Origin: Volutella citrinella
Lineage: Eukaryota > Ascomycota > Sordariomycetes > Hypocreales > Nectriaceae
Direction: 5' to 3'
DNA: 64,000 nucleotides
Assembly: GCA_034401135.1 (NCBI GenBank)
Contig: JAWZSP010000002.1
Location: 5,084,001 to 5,148,000 of the forward strand
Position numbers and translations under genes: made by a program. The notes beneath the pieces are model-generated. The model did no database searches. It had not been told where the DNA came from and was given only the letters and a program-made list of their open reading frames with translations. Shown one piece after another: positions 44,347-53,431 of this stretch (positions within the stretch are counted from its first letter, which is position 1; each line of letters opens with the position of its first letter).

Positions 44347-45933
44347 CTAAACGCACTTAAATGCTTCGGCCTTCGTCCCGTCGCCGCCTGTGTAATGCTG
44401 GATGCGGGGGTACAGGCAGAGGTCCCGCGCCAACTCTGGTCCCCCGTAGACTGATCCAGTCGCGCGTAGCACTTCGGGCGCGATGCCTTCTTCGACCCAC
44501 TGCTGTATCACATCCAGGACATGTTTGACGGATGGCGTGAGTCCTACTCCTGGCATATGAGAGGCTCCTGGGGCCAAAAACAAACGATAGTAGTCTTCGA
44601 TCTCAGGATCCAAATGCTTAACCCGGTCGTAATAATCAGTGGTGCTGTTATATGGGATCAACTCGTCAGCAAAACCATGCCAAGTTAGCATCTTTCCCCC
44701 ATTCCTCTTAAAGGCGGTTAGATCTGGGTCCCGGGTACCAATAATCGAATCGTACTCAACGACAGAGGAGTGGAAGAGTTCGTCCCAATGTTCCTTGGTC
44801 ACAGAGGCTAGGTCAAACTTTGGCTGTTTTAAGATCCAGTCTCTGATCCAAGAGATTCCGATCTCCCAAGGAACTGCTATTGGTTTCCCATTAGCTGAGA
44901 TGCCCCCGACGGCGGGTCCCTCAGCGTCTGAAATGTTGGCATCCATTCCAAATCCATACCATTGAAACTCGCCACTTGAGCTTTGGGGCCCAGTCCAGGC
45001 TGCCTCAGCAACAGATGCTCCGGCAGACGTCAGAACAATCTGTCTGCCATCACAATCTGCCGTTTGGCCAACCGCGGTATGAGGATTGAAATCGCAAAGG
45101 TCTGGGCGAGAAATTATACCATCGACCAGGCCATCCAAATCGTCGCAGATAGCAATAGCAGCTTTCCGGTAAGCAGCTAGTTCACACTGCTGCGGATACT
45201 CCTTTAGTTGCTCCATAACAAAAGCAGAGTATAGCCCGGTGAGCATAAGTTGACCCCAGTTGATAGCAGGAAACAACCCGACGATGCCGTCAAAATCCAT
45301 AGGGTATCTCTGTGCAAGCATATATCCTTGTCTGCCGCCAGTAGAGCCCCCAAGAAAGTATGACGTTTTAGGGACTGAGCCGAAAGCACTCTCCACAATT
45401 GCCTTTCCAATTGTAGCCATATCATGAATCGCAACAGAACTGAAGTCCATCAACAGATGATAATTGACGTTGCCGGGGCTGGAATGGGCCCATGAACTAG
45501 TATCAAAGTTCATTTCATGAGAGTCATGGCCTCCATCAGTGGTCGACACAATAAATCCATCCTCAACAGCAGGGGCTAAATAGAGAGCTTCAAACAGCAC
45601 TCCGCCAGTAATATAACCGCCGCCACCAGTTGCAAGGAACTTTCCATTCCAGTCAGACTCCCTCAATGGGAGATAGGTTATGATATTAATAGTATCGTGC
45701 CATCCTGGGTGAGTATAGGTGACTGTAATGCTGCAGAAGCTGAGGTTCTCCAAGGCGTAAGGTACAAAGCGATCTGGTCCGGATGTGTAGTTGTATATCG
45801 GTTCGGCCTGGATGTTGATAACCTCAATGCCCTTGAGAGTAGGAAGGGTAAAGGCGCCTTGAGAGCAGAACGAGTCCCCAATGGGGATCTGACCTGGGGG
45901 GGGATTGCCTAATAAATTCCTAAACGTTTCCAT
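44347..45933 (-). CDS. Tannase / feruloyl esterase family protein
   Basis: Single exon, 528 residues from the ATG at 45933. The family hydrolyses ester bonds of gallate or ferulate, usually outside the cell. Motifs: DWNGKFLATGGGGYITGGVL, the nucleophile elbow LGGSTGGRQGYMLAQRYP (Gly-x-Ser-x-Gly-Gly), ICDDLDGLVDGIISRPDLC (calcium-loop-like with paired cysteines), MLTWHGFADELIPY for the acid, and GASHMPGVG for the histidine. The usual Cys-Ser before the serine is Gly-Ser here, so the disulphide that links nucleophile and histidine regions in the family is altered. The N-terminus METFRNLLGNPPPGQ is not a signal peptide. A possible acceptor (CTTTCAG-like) lies just upstream, so a leader exon may be missing. 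Confidence 0.88.
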   Translation of the reverse strand: METFRNLLGNPPPGQIPIGDSFCSQGAFTLPTLKGIEVINIQAEPIYNYTSGPDRFVPYALENLSFCSITVTYTHPGWHDTINIITYLPLRESDWNGKFLATGGGGYITGGVLFEALYLAPAVEDGFIVSTTDGGHDSHEMNFDTSSWAHSSPGNVNYHLLMDFSSVAIHDMATIGKAIVESAFGSVPKTSYFLGGSTGGRQGYMLAQRYPMDFDGIVGLFPAINWGQLMLTGLYSAFVMEQLKEYPQQCELAAYRKAAIAICDDLDGLVDGIISRPDLCDFNPHTAVGQTADCDGRQIVLTSAGASVAEAAWTGPQSSSGEFQWYGFGMDANISDAEGPAVGGISANGKPIAVPWEIGISWIRDWILKQPKFDLASVTKEHWDELFHSSVVEYDSIIGTRDPDLTAFKRNGGKMLTWHGFADELIPYNSTTDYYDRVKHLDPEIEDYYRLFLAPGASHMPGVGLTPSVKHVLDVIQQWVEEGIAPEVLRATGSVYGGPELARDLCLYPRIQHYTGGDGTKAEAFKCV

Positions 45934-47382
45934 GATAAACAACTGAAGGGATAATTGGATAGATGGTGAGCACACAGGCACTTAAAACGATATGATAAGA
46001 GGGGCTCAGCTATATTTATAATAGTCTAGATTGCGACCCCGCGCTTTTAGGAGCGAGGTTTGTCGTCCCTTGTGCCGGGGCCTCCTGTCGGCGACAACAT
46101 TAGATAAAGCCGAAAGCTGCCGCCTTATTTCGGGGAGGCCATACATATAACAGGCGCTCGCCGACGCGGGCTGACTTAGCAAGGGGAAAAGAAACCAGGC
46201 TCGCTTATCCCGGCAAATGCAACGACGCCAGCGCCAATAGCCAGTCCCCTTCTTCCCATCCTCCATTACCACCGGATGTGCCGGACTCATGTAAATTCGA
46301 TTGGCTCGAAAGCTGAATAGGCCGACCAGCATCGGGTTTAGTGGGCTGAATGTATATAGCCGGTTCCGGAACTAGCTTGCTCGGGCTTGGGCAGCCTCCG
46401 GCAGCTTGTGTCAGATCCAATAATGATGATATATTGTCTGCGTTGTTACCCCGCTTCTTGCAGGGGTCATGCGTCATTATATAAGCTAGTCATTTACATA
46501 ATATGCTCGTAATGAGAACGAGGCTCATTTGCGTTATTCGAGTTGCGGGGTCTGCATTCACCCGTTCTCCTAGAGGGATGCGCATCCTCCGCCTAATTGT
46601 GGGCCTGGCCACTGATTGGGCCCGACAGCTTGCAACGGCAGCTACGGGCAGTAATAAAATACAGACCCTTGTTTACTCAATCTACTCTCTCAGGTCTTTT
46701 TGTGGATTATCAGTATACCGCGAAGGGCTTTAGGTTCTTTGGTAGCCTCCACGTCGGCTTTGAAGTGCCATAGTGCAAGGGATCTATAAGGTAGGTCGTC
46801 GGAATCTTAGGGCCCAGCGCCTGAAGGCAGGTTGACATCTAATTAGTATAAACATATAAGTATATATAAGTAAAAATCAAAGGGCTACTTAATTAAGCAG
46901 TTCTCGCCATATTCCGGGTCGGATTTGTGCGCCGGACAGAGCAAATTATTCCTGATACGGACGCAGCTTCGGCCACCGCCGGATTGCCAGGAAGAGAAGA
47001 GGGCTGGGTAGGGTTATGGTTCCTACTGTGTCGGTAGTCGTGAAGGTAGAGCAGCTGCGACGCCCTTTTGCGTGTCTGCTCGGTTTCCGAAGCCGTCGAC
47101 GACATTCGCAGCTCGTGCGACTGACCCTCGGCCACTCTACGACAGCTGCGTCGTAGGCGGCAGCACCAACAGCCCGTCTTGCTGCGTGATGGCCGTGGCC
47201 GGAGTTCAGAATGCCCTCTGCAGGGTCGGAGGTGCGCGAGCTGGAAGCTGGGCCGACGCCAGACACCAAGGAAAGTCACAGACGCCCCGGGTCGTCGGGA
47301 AGAAGAGCTGGCGGACAATGGACCCGACCATGGTGGGCAAGCGCTTCGGGGGGTGCGTTTGAGGGTCGGCGCCGGGACCGAG
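45934..47382. other. Intergenic, no intact gene
   Basis: About 1.4 kb. A 90-codon ATG frame on the minus strand (46205..46477) has no recognised domain and is not called. Nothing else seen until the helicase fragment. Confidence 0.4.
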
Positions 47383-47451
47383 GCGAAACACTCGTGTCTC
47401 TTTGCGACCGATGTTGTGGCTCGAGGAATCGACTTCCCCGCCGTCGATTGA
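47383..47451 (+). pseudogene. Fragment of a DEAD-box RNA helicase (DBP4/HCA4-like)
   Basis: A 22-codon piece reads [18 protein letters not shown] and then TGA. This is motif V of DEAD-box helicases ([10 protein letters not shown]), and the context [20 protein letters not shown] is that of the nucleolar DBP4 type; the stop stands where a tryptophan is expected (TGG to TGA). The reading frame upstream is not helicase-like. A small captured or duplicated gene piece. Confidence 0.5.
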
Positions 47452-47657
47452 AGCAGATAGTGATTATTTTCGTATCAGACAGACACCGCCTCTGTAGGTC
47501 CCGCTGCTGCTTCTCTCCATCCTGCTGGGCTTCGGGTCGGTGTTGCTGCCCAGGCTGGGGGCGGTCTTGGTCCAGCTGAGGTTGTGATTGGCGCGAGATA
47601 TCATGTCCAGCGGGATCGACGGGATCGGCGGCCAGGGCAGTCTCCGCCATGTCGATG

Positions 47658-48371
47658 TCATCGTCGGGGGGGGTACTCGTCACTGCCATCGACAGAGAGA
47701 TGCTCGTCACCGCCAACAACAACAGGGAGAGACTCGTTACTGCCACCGACAGGGAGAAACTCGCCACTGCCATCAACGGGGGGAGACTCGTCGCCGTCCC
47801 AAGCATCCAAGCCCCAGCCCGCCGTGTACGACCTCCAGGGGGCCTTGTACGGCTCCCTCCAGGACAGCTGGACATGCCCGTCCATGCTCAAGCGCTTCAG
47901 GCACCACGCGAGGGTGCCATGGAGTTTCTTCGAGAGCAGTTTGGAGTACGTCATGTCCATGGCGAACTGTTCCATGCCGAGTCGGTGGACGAGCTCATCC
48001 AGCTTGTAGCGGCTGCAGTTGCCGAGATGGAGTCGGTGCCGGGCACAGAGCCGATCGCGGTGACGCCAACTAAAACATTGTTTCACAGAGTAAGCAAGTC
48101 TGCCCCACCAAGCCCACCCCCCTTCTTCCCAGAGAGCTGTGAACGTACCGGATGCGTGTGGAATTATCCTCGGCCAGCGAGGCGATCGGGGTGCCGCGAA
48201 TGTGCTAGAGACATGAACATCAATCAGACCAAGGTTTCTGGAGGTTGTTTCAAGCCGCGGGACTCCTACCGTGGCGTCGGTGACCTGGTTGTGGCAAATC
48301 GCTAGGTCGGAAGGAAGGAAGCTCTCATCGTCGGAAACCTCAATCACATGGGTGAAGGGGGGACTGTTCAT
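47658..48371 (-). CDS. Uncharacterised 189-residue protein
   Basis: Exons 48270..48371, 48149..48204 and 47658..48069 with introns of 65 and 79 nt (GTAGGA..CTCTAG and GTACGT..TTTTAG); joined, the product is far more protein-like than the unspliced frame. It starts MNSPPFTHVIEVSDDESFLP, continues RHRDRLCARHRLHLGNCSRY and KLDELVHRLGMEQFAMDMTY, with SKKLHGTLAWCLKRLSMDGH and WREPYKAPWRSY, a basic helical region, and ends in short repeats of the type D-G-S-x-E-x-L-P. No domain recognised. It is the first of several unfamiliar genes up to 58.6 kb. The 3' repeats (about 30 bp, 47663-47790) may make the length variable between strains. Confidence 0.5.
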   Translation of the reverse strand: MNSPPFTHVIEVSDDESFLPSDLAICHNQVTDATVGVPRLETTSRNLGLIDVHVSSTFAAPRSPRWPRIIPHASGTFTALWEEGGWAWWGRLAYSVKQCFSWRHRDRLCARHRLHLGNCSRYKLDELVHRLGMEQFAMDMTYSKLLSKKLHGTLAWCLKRLSMDGHVQLSWREPYKAPWRSYTAGWGLDAWDGDESPPVDGSGEFLPVGGSNESLPVVVGGDEHLSVDGSDEYPPRR

Positions 48372-49004
48372 GGTGACGGACCGATCTGATGCGAAGTCAC
48401 GGGGGGGGCGGTAGGAGAGGAGGGGAGAGGGGACCGCGGAAAACGAGATGGAGGCCGATACAGTGCAGTGCCCGTTCAAACTAGCGGGTTTAAAAACGAC
48501 AAGTATGTTTCTACATAGGGAACCTAAGTTGAGGGGAGGGAATGAGTGACTATCTAAGAAAAGGGTGGTGGTGGTGGCGGCGCCTCATCACATTCATCGG
48601 GTACTTGCATGGTCTATTGGGCATGGGTACCTGGCTTGACGTGGCGAGAGCATCCAATCTCAACAGTGGCGGCTCCCACAATTATCATGCAATCAAGGCT
48701 GTGTGTGGGAAGGGGCAAACAGACAGATAGATGATGGTGATATAATGTCCGGTGGAGTGAGTGGCTGGCAGACACGATGAGGAGAACTCGCCGCCGCTGT
48801 CGGCATCGCAGTGGTGCTTGATCCTTTGCGGTTGGGGCTATGTGGGTCGGATGAACTCATGGTGGGACAGCATGGCCTTCTTGACGCGGGGCTTGAGAGA
48901 GCGCAGAAACGTCTCGGGCGTATGTTGCTTTCGGTTCATTTCGTCGAGTTGCGCGCGGATCGACTTGAGATTTTTCATTGCCTGTGTAGAACAAGCGTGT
49001 ACTG
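48372..49004. other. Intergenic, no gene seen
   Basis: No gene recognised between two minus-strand genes of the unfamiliar block. Confidence 0.4.
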
Positions 49005-50339
49005 TCAGCATCTAGTCTTGTAGTTGTGGTAGTGGTGGTAGTGGTACTCCCAACTCCAACCCCCCTCCCCCAACATGTCGTTGCTTGTCACCCTGCAGAG
49101 CTTGGGCAGGGCGCCAACAGGTTTGCTGTCCTCGATGTCTTTGAGAGCATCCAATATTCTCTTTTGCTGGGCCTGAAACCCACGGAAAGCGTCGACGACG
49201 ATAGAGAGAAGCCGGCTGTGATACTGCTCCGCCTTCTCCCACGGACCGGGGCGCCCCCTGAGCCACTCGAGGACGTTCCAAGGGGTAGATGACACCTGAA
49301 GCGAACTCGGATCGCTCAGCATGGCGTCTATCTGGTGCAGGACCGAGGCGAGGTCCTGGTAATGGGTTGAACTGACCATCAATAAGTGGTCGACGAGTTC
49401 CTTTCCAAGGACGCGATACGTCGTGGCCTGGCTCTCCGATTTAGCGAAGGCCAGTCTGGCGGGGTCCCCGTCGCGCAGGCCAAGGTCGCGCAGGAGCTCG
49501 TTGGTGTGTGCAAAGCCGTTGGGCAAGGCGTCAAACTGTCGCTGTGCGGGGAAGTGGTGGATGATTTCGAACGAGGGGATGTCTGAGGTCGAGGCGTTGT
49601 CTGAGGTCGAGGCGTTGGGAGACGACGCCGGCCACAGGAGACCGCCCAGCGAGACCAGCAGCGAGACCAATAGCGTCAGCCACGACCGCAGACTGCCCCT
49701 TCGGAGGCTTGCCAGAAGTAGAAGCGGTGCGGACGGGGTCATCTGCGTGACAACCACAAGCATCCCGCTCATGGTCTTGGCGGCAGCAATTACAAATTCC
49801 GTAAGGAGGCTCGCCCACCCGAGAAGAGACGCAAGCACGCTGTCTGAGGCTTCAGGGAGGCGGCTCTCGCGTGCTGCTGTCTCCTCGGGAGCCGTCGCTT
49901 CGTCGATGGGCCTAGCTCCCGTGGTCGTCGCGCCGACTAGAGTCGTTTCCTCGCCCGACACCTTGCCATTGTCGCCGTCACTTCTGGAACGAGCAGCTGT
50001 GCCATCGTCTCTGTGGTCGCTAGATGAAGGTACTTGGGCGTCGTCTCTAAGGAAATGTTGGCTCTCGGAACCTGTAGCTGCGAGAAAGGCGTTGTGTGTC
50101 AGTGACGATGATGGCGAGAGCAGGAGATGCGTGGGGGTTGGCAAACCCAGAGACTCACCCTGGTTCTGGACTGGTACTGGTGGAGTATCAGTATCGGCAT
50201 CCACGCCCCCCTGGTGGTGCTGCGGCGCCGGTCGACGCGATTCACGCGATTCTCCATCTCGTCGTCTTTTCTGCGGGCGCTGGGCGCGGTTGTCGCTGGA
50301 GTTGCCTCCTGGCCAGATCTGGTCCATGTCGAAATTCAT
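49005..50339 (-). CDS. Uncharacterised single-pass membrane protein with helical C-terminal domain
   Basis: Exons 50159..50339 and 49005..50077 with an 81-nt intron (GTGAGT, CTGAC branch, CGCAG) give 417 residues; the intron is a multiple of three, so it could be read through. The N-terminal half is polar and disordered (RPQKRRRDGESRESRRPA). A hydrophobic stretch LRSWLTLLVSLLVSLGGLLW is a likely membrane helix, and a weaker one (ASLLGWASLLTEFVIAAAK) precedes it. The C-terminal 190 residues look all-helical (LGKELVDHLLMVSSTHYQDL, AFRGFQAQQKRILDALKDIE). A small direct repeat encodes N-A-S-T-S-D twice after the helix. No family recognised. The arrangement (disordered head, helix, helical domain) recurs in neighbouring genes. 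Confidence 0.65.
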   Translation of the reverse strand: MNFDMDQIWPGGNSSDNRAQRPQKRRRDGESRESRRPAPQHHQGGVDADTDTPPVPVQNQGESLGLPTPTHLLLSPSSSLTHNAFLAATGSESQHFLRDDAQVPSSSDHRDDGTAARSRSDGDNGKVSGEETTLVGATTTGARPIDEATAPEETAARESRLPEASDSVLASLLGWASLLTEFVIAAAKTMSGMLVVVTQMTPSAPLLLLASLRRGSLRSWLTLLVSLLVSLGGLLWPASSPNASTSDNASTSDIPSFEIIHHFPAQRQFDALPNGFAHTNELLRDLGLRDGDPARLAFAKSESQATTYRVLGKELVDHLLMVSSTHYQDLASVLHQIDAMLSDPSSLQVSSTPWNVLEWLRGRPGPWEKAEQYHSRLLSIVVDAFRGFQAQQKRILDALKDIEDSKPVGALPKLCRVTSNDMLGEGGWSWEYHYHHYHNYKTRC

Positions 50340-51007
50340 GTGTGTCTTTCCTGCTTCCGGTTCAAGTCGAGAGTAGGTGAAGGGCTGCTGAAAGGGGAAA
50401 GAAAACAACAGTTTGCTAATGTAAACAAACAGGCTACCTGATCAACAAGGAAGCAACTTCAGTCAGGGTAGCTGACGTTGGCAGGGTTGCAAGTGAGAAA
50501 GTTTCAGTGATGTTCTGAGTGTTAATTTGCAGGAGTGCGTTGCTTAGCGAGAGAGAGAGAGAGAGAGAGTAGTTTCCATAGGTAGGGGAAAAGCCACGAC
50601 TTAAGTACGCGATTTCCAACCAGCCTAAGGCATCATTCCAGTCTTGTTCCAATTCCACTATAGCGTGATGCGAGATGGGAGTGCTTGTTTTAGGCTAGGG
50701 AGGAGCAAACACATCTGCCCAAGTCGAGCGTTGGATGCAAGGTGATGATACGCACGGGAGCAAACAACAGCTCTGGATGTTTGAAGTTTAAACAATCCAT
50801 GCCATGTGCCGATGCGGCTCAGTGTATGCCTTTCTGGCCTAGGTACAGGGATCCCGTACTCAACTCATTCATTCGACCGCAGCAGCATGCAGTCTGTGTA
50901 GTTTGCGAACGGCCGCTGCTGCACACTACTTACTATTGTTGTCCAATTTGCTGCTCAACCGAGGCACTCCACCTTCATTTCATTGATCCATCTATCCATC
51001 CGATAGA
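50340..51007. other. Intergenic with (GA)n tract
   Basis: Holds a (GA) microsatellite at about 50549-50569 in what is probably the 5' region of the gene ending at 50339. No further gene is called. Confidence 0.5.
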
Positions 51008-51643
51008 CTACCTGTTGAAATGCGGAGGATGCGCCCAATCATCCCCACACACGTCCTTCAACGCCTGCAGCCTCTGCTCCCCTTTCAGCCCCCCAATTCT
51101 CGGCATCACCACGCCTACGTACACCCGAGCCTGTTCCGGATCTTGCAGGATTGCGGCTGCCAGGTCGAGGTGGCGCTTCAGGCTGCGACCTTCGTTGTGG
51201 AGTTGCAGTTCTTTCTGCTTCTCCAACCGGTTTGCGGTGATCATTTGCTTGGCCTCCTTGTAGTCGCGATGGCTCAGGTCCGACAGCCACCTGCCCTGGC
51301 GAAAGACCCCGGTCTCGACGTCCAGCTCCAGAAGCTCAAAGAAGGTCTGGGGCTCCACCAGCGCCTGGGATGAGTAGATGCGGTAATGGACTTGACAGAT
51401 GAAGCGGCGGTGGCCGAAGGTGGCAGAGTCCGTTTTGGCGGCGCTATCGACGACGTGGAGCACCTTAGGCTGGGTAAACTATGTTGTCGGGTGGCTTAGA
51501 TGGGCTGCTAGGATCCCAATTAAGATAATTCCCACGGCCCATATCATCCATGGCGGCACTGTGAGCCATGCCCTGGAGCCTCCCCCCTCGCGGTCACTCT
51601 TGGCGCTATGAGAACGGCGAGTGACACGTCGTGTGGTGCGCAT
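51008..51643 (-). CDS. Membrane-anchored protein with J-domain-like helical region, one in-frame TAG
   Basis: From the ATG at 51643 the frame gives a basic, Ser/Arg-rich head, then PPWMIWAVGIILIGILAAHL, a clear membrane helix, a TAG at 51479..51481, and then in the same frame an open 156-codon domain: RRFICQVHYRIYSSQALVEP, TFFELLELDVETG, HRDYKEAKQMITANRLEKQK and AAAILQDPEQARVYVG. The order (F-x-E-L-L, basic helix, then A-x-x-I-L-x-D-P-E-x-A-R-x-Y) is that of a J-domain, but the HPD tripeptide that stimulates Hsp70 is missing. No convincing intron removes the stop. If read through the product is 211 residues. The J-like assignment is inference from the pattern. Confidence 0.5.
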
Positions 51644-52635
51644 CTCTTCTAAAACCCACGGGCACAACTCAGCGGGAGTTCTGATGGATGGGGGGCTATG
51701 CGTTGGCTGACCGACTTACCAACCCCGTCCGGATGTCGCTTGCACAAAGTTGATGCACGCCGATGCACGTCAGCCAGACTTGTAGAGAAGCGTGAAGTCC
51801 ACAAAATGGTAGAATTGTTTGGTTTGGTTTGGTTTAGACTGGATTCTAATGCGGGGGGGGGGGGGGGGGGGAGGATAGATCATGTTTATATGAATCAACC
51901 GGGACATGGCATGACATGACATTAGGGCCTCTGGGGGGTCTGTGACTCACGGCACCGGGCTCTCGTTTGCACGGACATGATACGTGCCGAGAGATGAAAC
52001 GATTGGAGGATGGATGCCGACCGACGGCAAGGTTCCATGCGAACGCACCTGCTGGCTCTAGGTGGCCAAGGGGCTAGGGACTTTGCAAGGCAGCAGCAGC
52101 CAGCCGCATTTATCAACATCCGGTGGCTTGCTTGCGAGTGGTATTGACGGTCAAGCGTGGTGTCCGTGTCAATGGGGGCTTGCTGACCTGAAACATGGCG
52201 GCAGCAAGTGTAAACGACGTGTCCCGTGATATCAATATCCGCTCGTATCGCGGTCTCGCCGACGGGCACCCACAGCGCCACTGATGACAGGAAACAGATT
52301 GGATGGATAGGATGGGTTCATGGCTACAGAGGAACATGGGTCATTGGTCTTTGGTCTTGGTCTTGGTCTTTGGTCTTGGTCTTGGTCTTTGGTCTTTTAG
52401 TCTATGACCAATCTGGCACGTCTGGCAAACCTGGCAAGTCGAGCTTGGCTTCACTTTCAATCTCCATCGCCACCATCCATCTTCCTGACGCTGTCGTCTC
52501 CGTCTCCGTCTCCGTCTCCATCCATCATCCATCCATCCGCCGGGTACGTGGGTCGCAATGCCCCATGCCCCATGCCCCATTGCTCATGGCCCGTGTCCCT
52601 GGCCCGCGCTGGTCATGGCGCCGAGTATACATACC
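51644..52635. other. Intergenic with simple repeats
   Basis: Contains TTTGG repeats (about 51817-51837), a run of 19 G at 51853-51871, and a GGTCTT-type repeat at about 52338-52400. No gene recognised. Confidence 0.6.
51853..51871 (+). repeat. G19 homopolymer
   Basis: Nineteen consecutive G following a TTTGG repeat and AATGC. Likely a slippage site, and its length in the assembly is unreliable. Its proximity to other repeats may reflect G-quadruplex-forming sequence. Confidence 0.9.
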
Positions 52636-53201
52636 AACTGACCCCCCCCCATGCAACCTGTGACGTGACCCCCTTTTAGTAGCTGACCTGACTAGGGTCA
52701 GATTAAGTTTTAAATAGGGTCAGGTCAGGTTACCTGTTCTATCCTTGATCAATGAATACATCAAAGCTCTGTATAAAACCCCTCGTAGATAAAGATCTTG
52801 CAAGGCGCGCAGGGCCCGAGCCACCGGTAGCCACAGGCAGGGCCCCAAGCCACCACAGGCATACAGGGCCTCCAGCTACGCTATGCTCCGCGCCCGTGGT
52901 CTTGCAGGCCCTGTGGCTATGGGTGGCTTGTTGCCTTATGTATATGCCTGTGGTCTTACAGGCCCTATAGCTACGGGTAGCTTATTACTTTACGTGCCTA
53001 TAGTCTTGCACGCCCTATGGCTCTGTGGCTATAGGTGGCTTAGGGCTCTGTATATCTTGTAAGATTTTTATCTGCGGGTGGTTTTATAGAACGCTTCAAT
53101 GCATATACTGATAAGCCTGATAAGCGAGAAAGCTGACCTGGGTCAGGTCAGCCACTGCAAGGGGGTCAGGTCACAGGTTTCATGTGGGGGGGGGTTCAGT
53201 T
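52636..53201. mobile_element. Fold-back element (long imperfect inverted repeat, about 566 bp)
   Basis: The left end AACTGACCCCCCCCC, then CAACCTGTGACGTGACCCCC and AGCTGACCTGAC, matches the reverse complement of the right end (AACTGAACCCCCCCCC, AAACCTGTGACCTGACCCCC, GGCTGACCTGAC). The similarity goes on inward: left TATAAAACCCCTCGTAGATA, AGATCTTGCAAG and GAGCCACCGGTAGCCACAG against right-arm complements TATAAAACCACCCGCAGATA, AAATCTTACAAG and AAGCCACCTATAGCCACAG. The two arms meet near 52915, with a GGCCCTRTRGCTAYGGGTRGCTT repeat in the middle. Differences are mostly C/T and G/A, concentrated in the right arm. No coding capacity and no clear target-site duplication. It resembles a MITE or fold-back transposon. 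Confidence 0.75.
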
Positions 53202-53431
53202 TGTCACACTACTCCCATGGCGCCGCCACCGCTAAAACTAACTGGTAGTTCTTTGTTTGTCTACTTCGTGCCACTCTCGCCCTGTCTCCCTCTCGCCCTC
53301 TCACCTTCTCTCCTCCTCTTTTTCCCCAAGACACTGCCGCGTGCTGCAACATCATCCCCGAATCGATTGAACGTTGTATCCTCCCTCTTTCTCGCCAGTC
53401 TTGTCTCTCCACCTTGCGTAATCGCGTCATC
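53202..53431 (+). promoter_or_regulatory. Pyrimidine-rich upstream region
   Basis: Strongly CT-rich sequence (about 53250-53420) directly before the ATG of the large low-complexity gene, typical of fungal transcription start regions. It begins where the fold-back element ends, so that element may have brought or replaced part of the promoter. Confidence 0.4.

Noticed and set aside
46205..46477. 90-codon ATG frame on the minus strand
   Set aside because: Low complexity, no conserved motif and no splice or promoter support.
47276..48073. Overlapping frames on both strands around 47.3-48.1 kb
   Set aside because: The spliced three-exon minus model gives the only protein-like product; others are GC-rich shadows.
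49423..50376. 317-codon plus-strand frame opposite the 49.0 kb gene
   Set aside because: The minus strand has an ATG, canonical intron, membrane helix and helical domain; the plus frame has random-like Ser/Arg composition.
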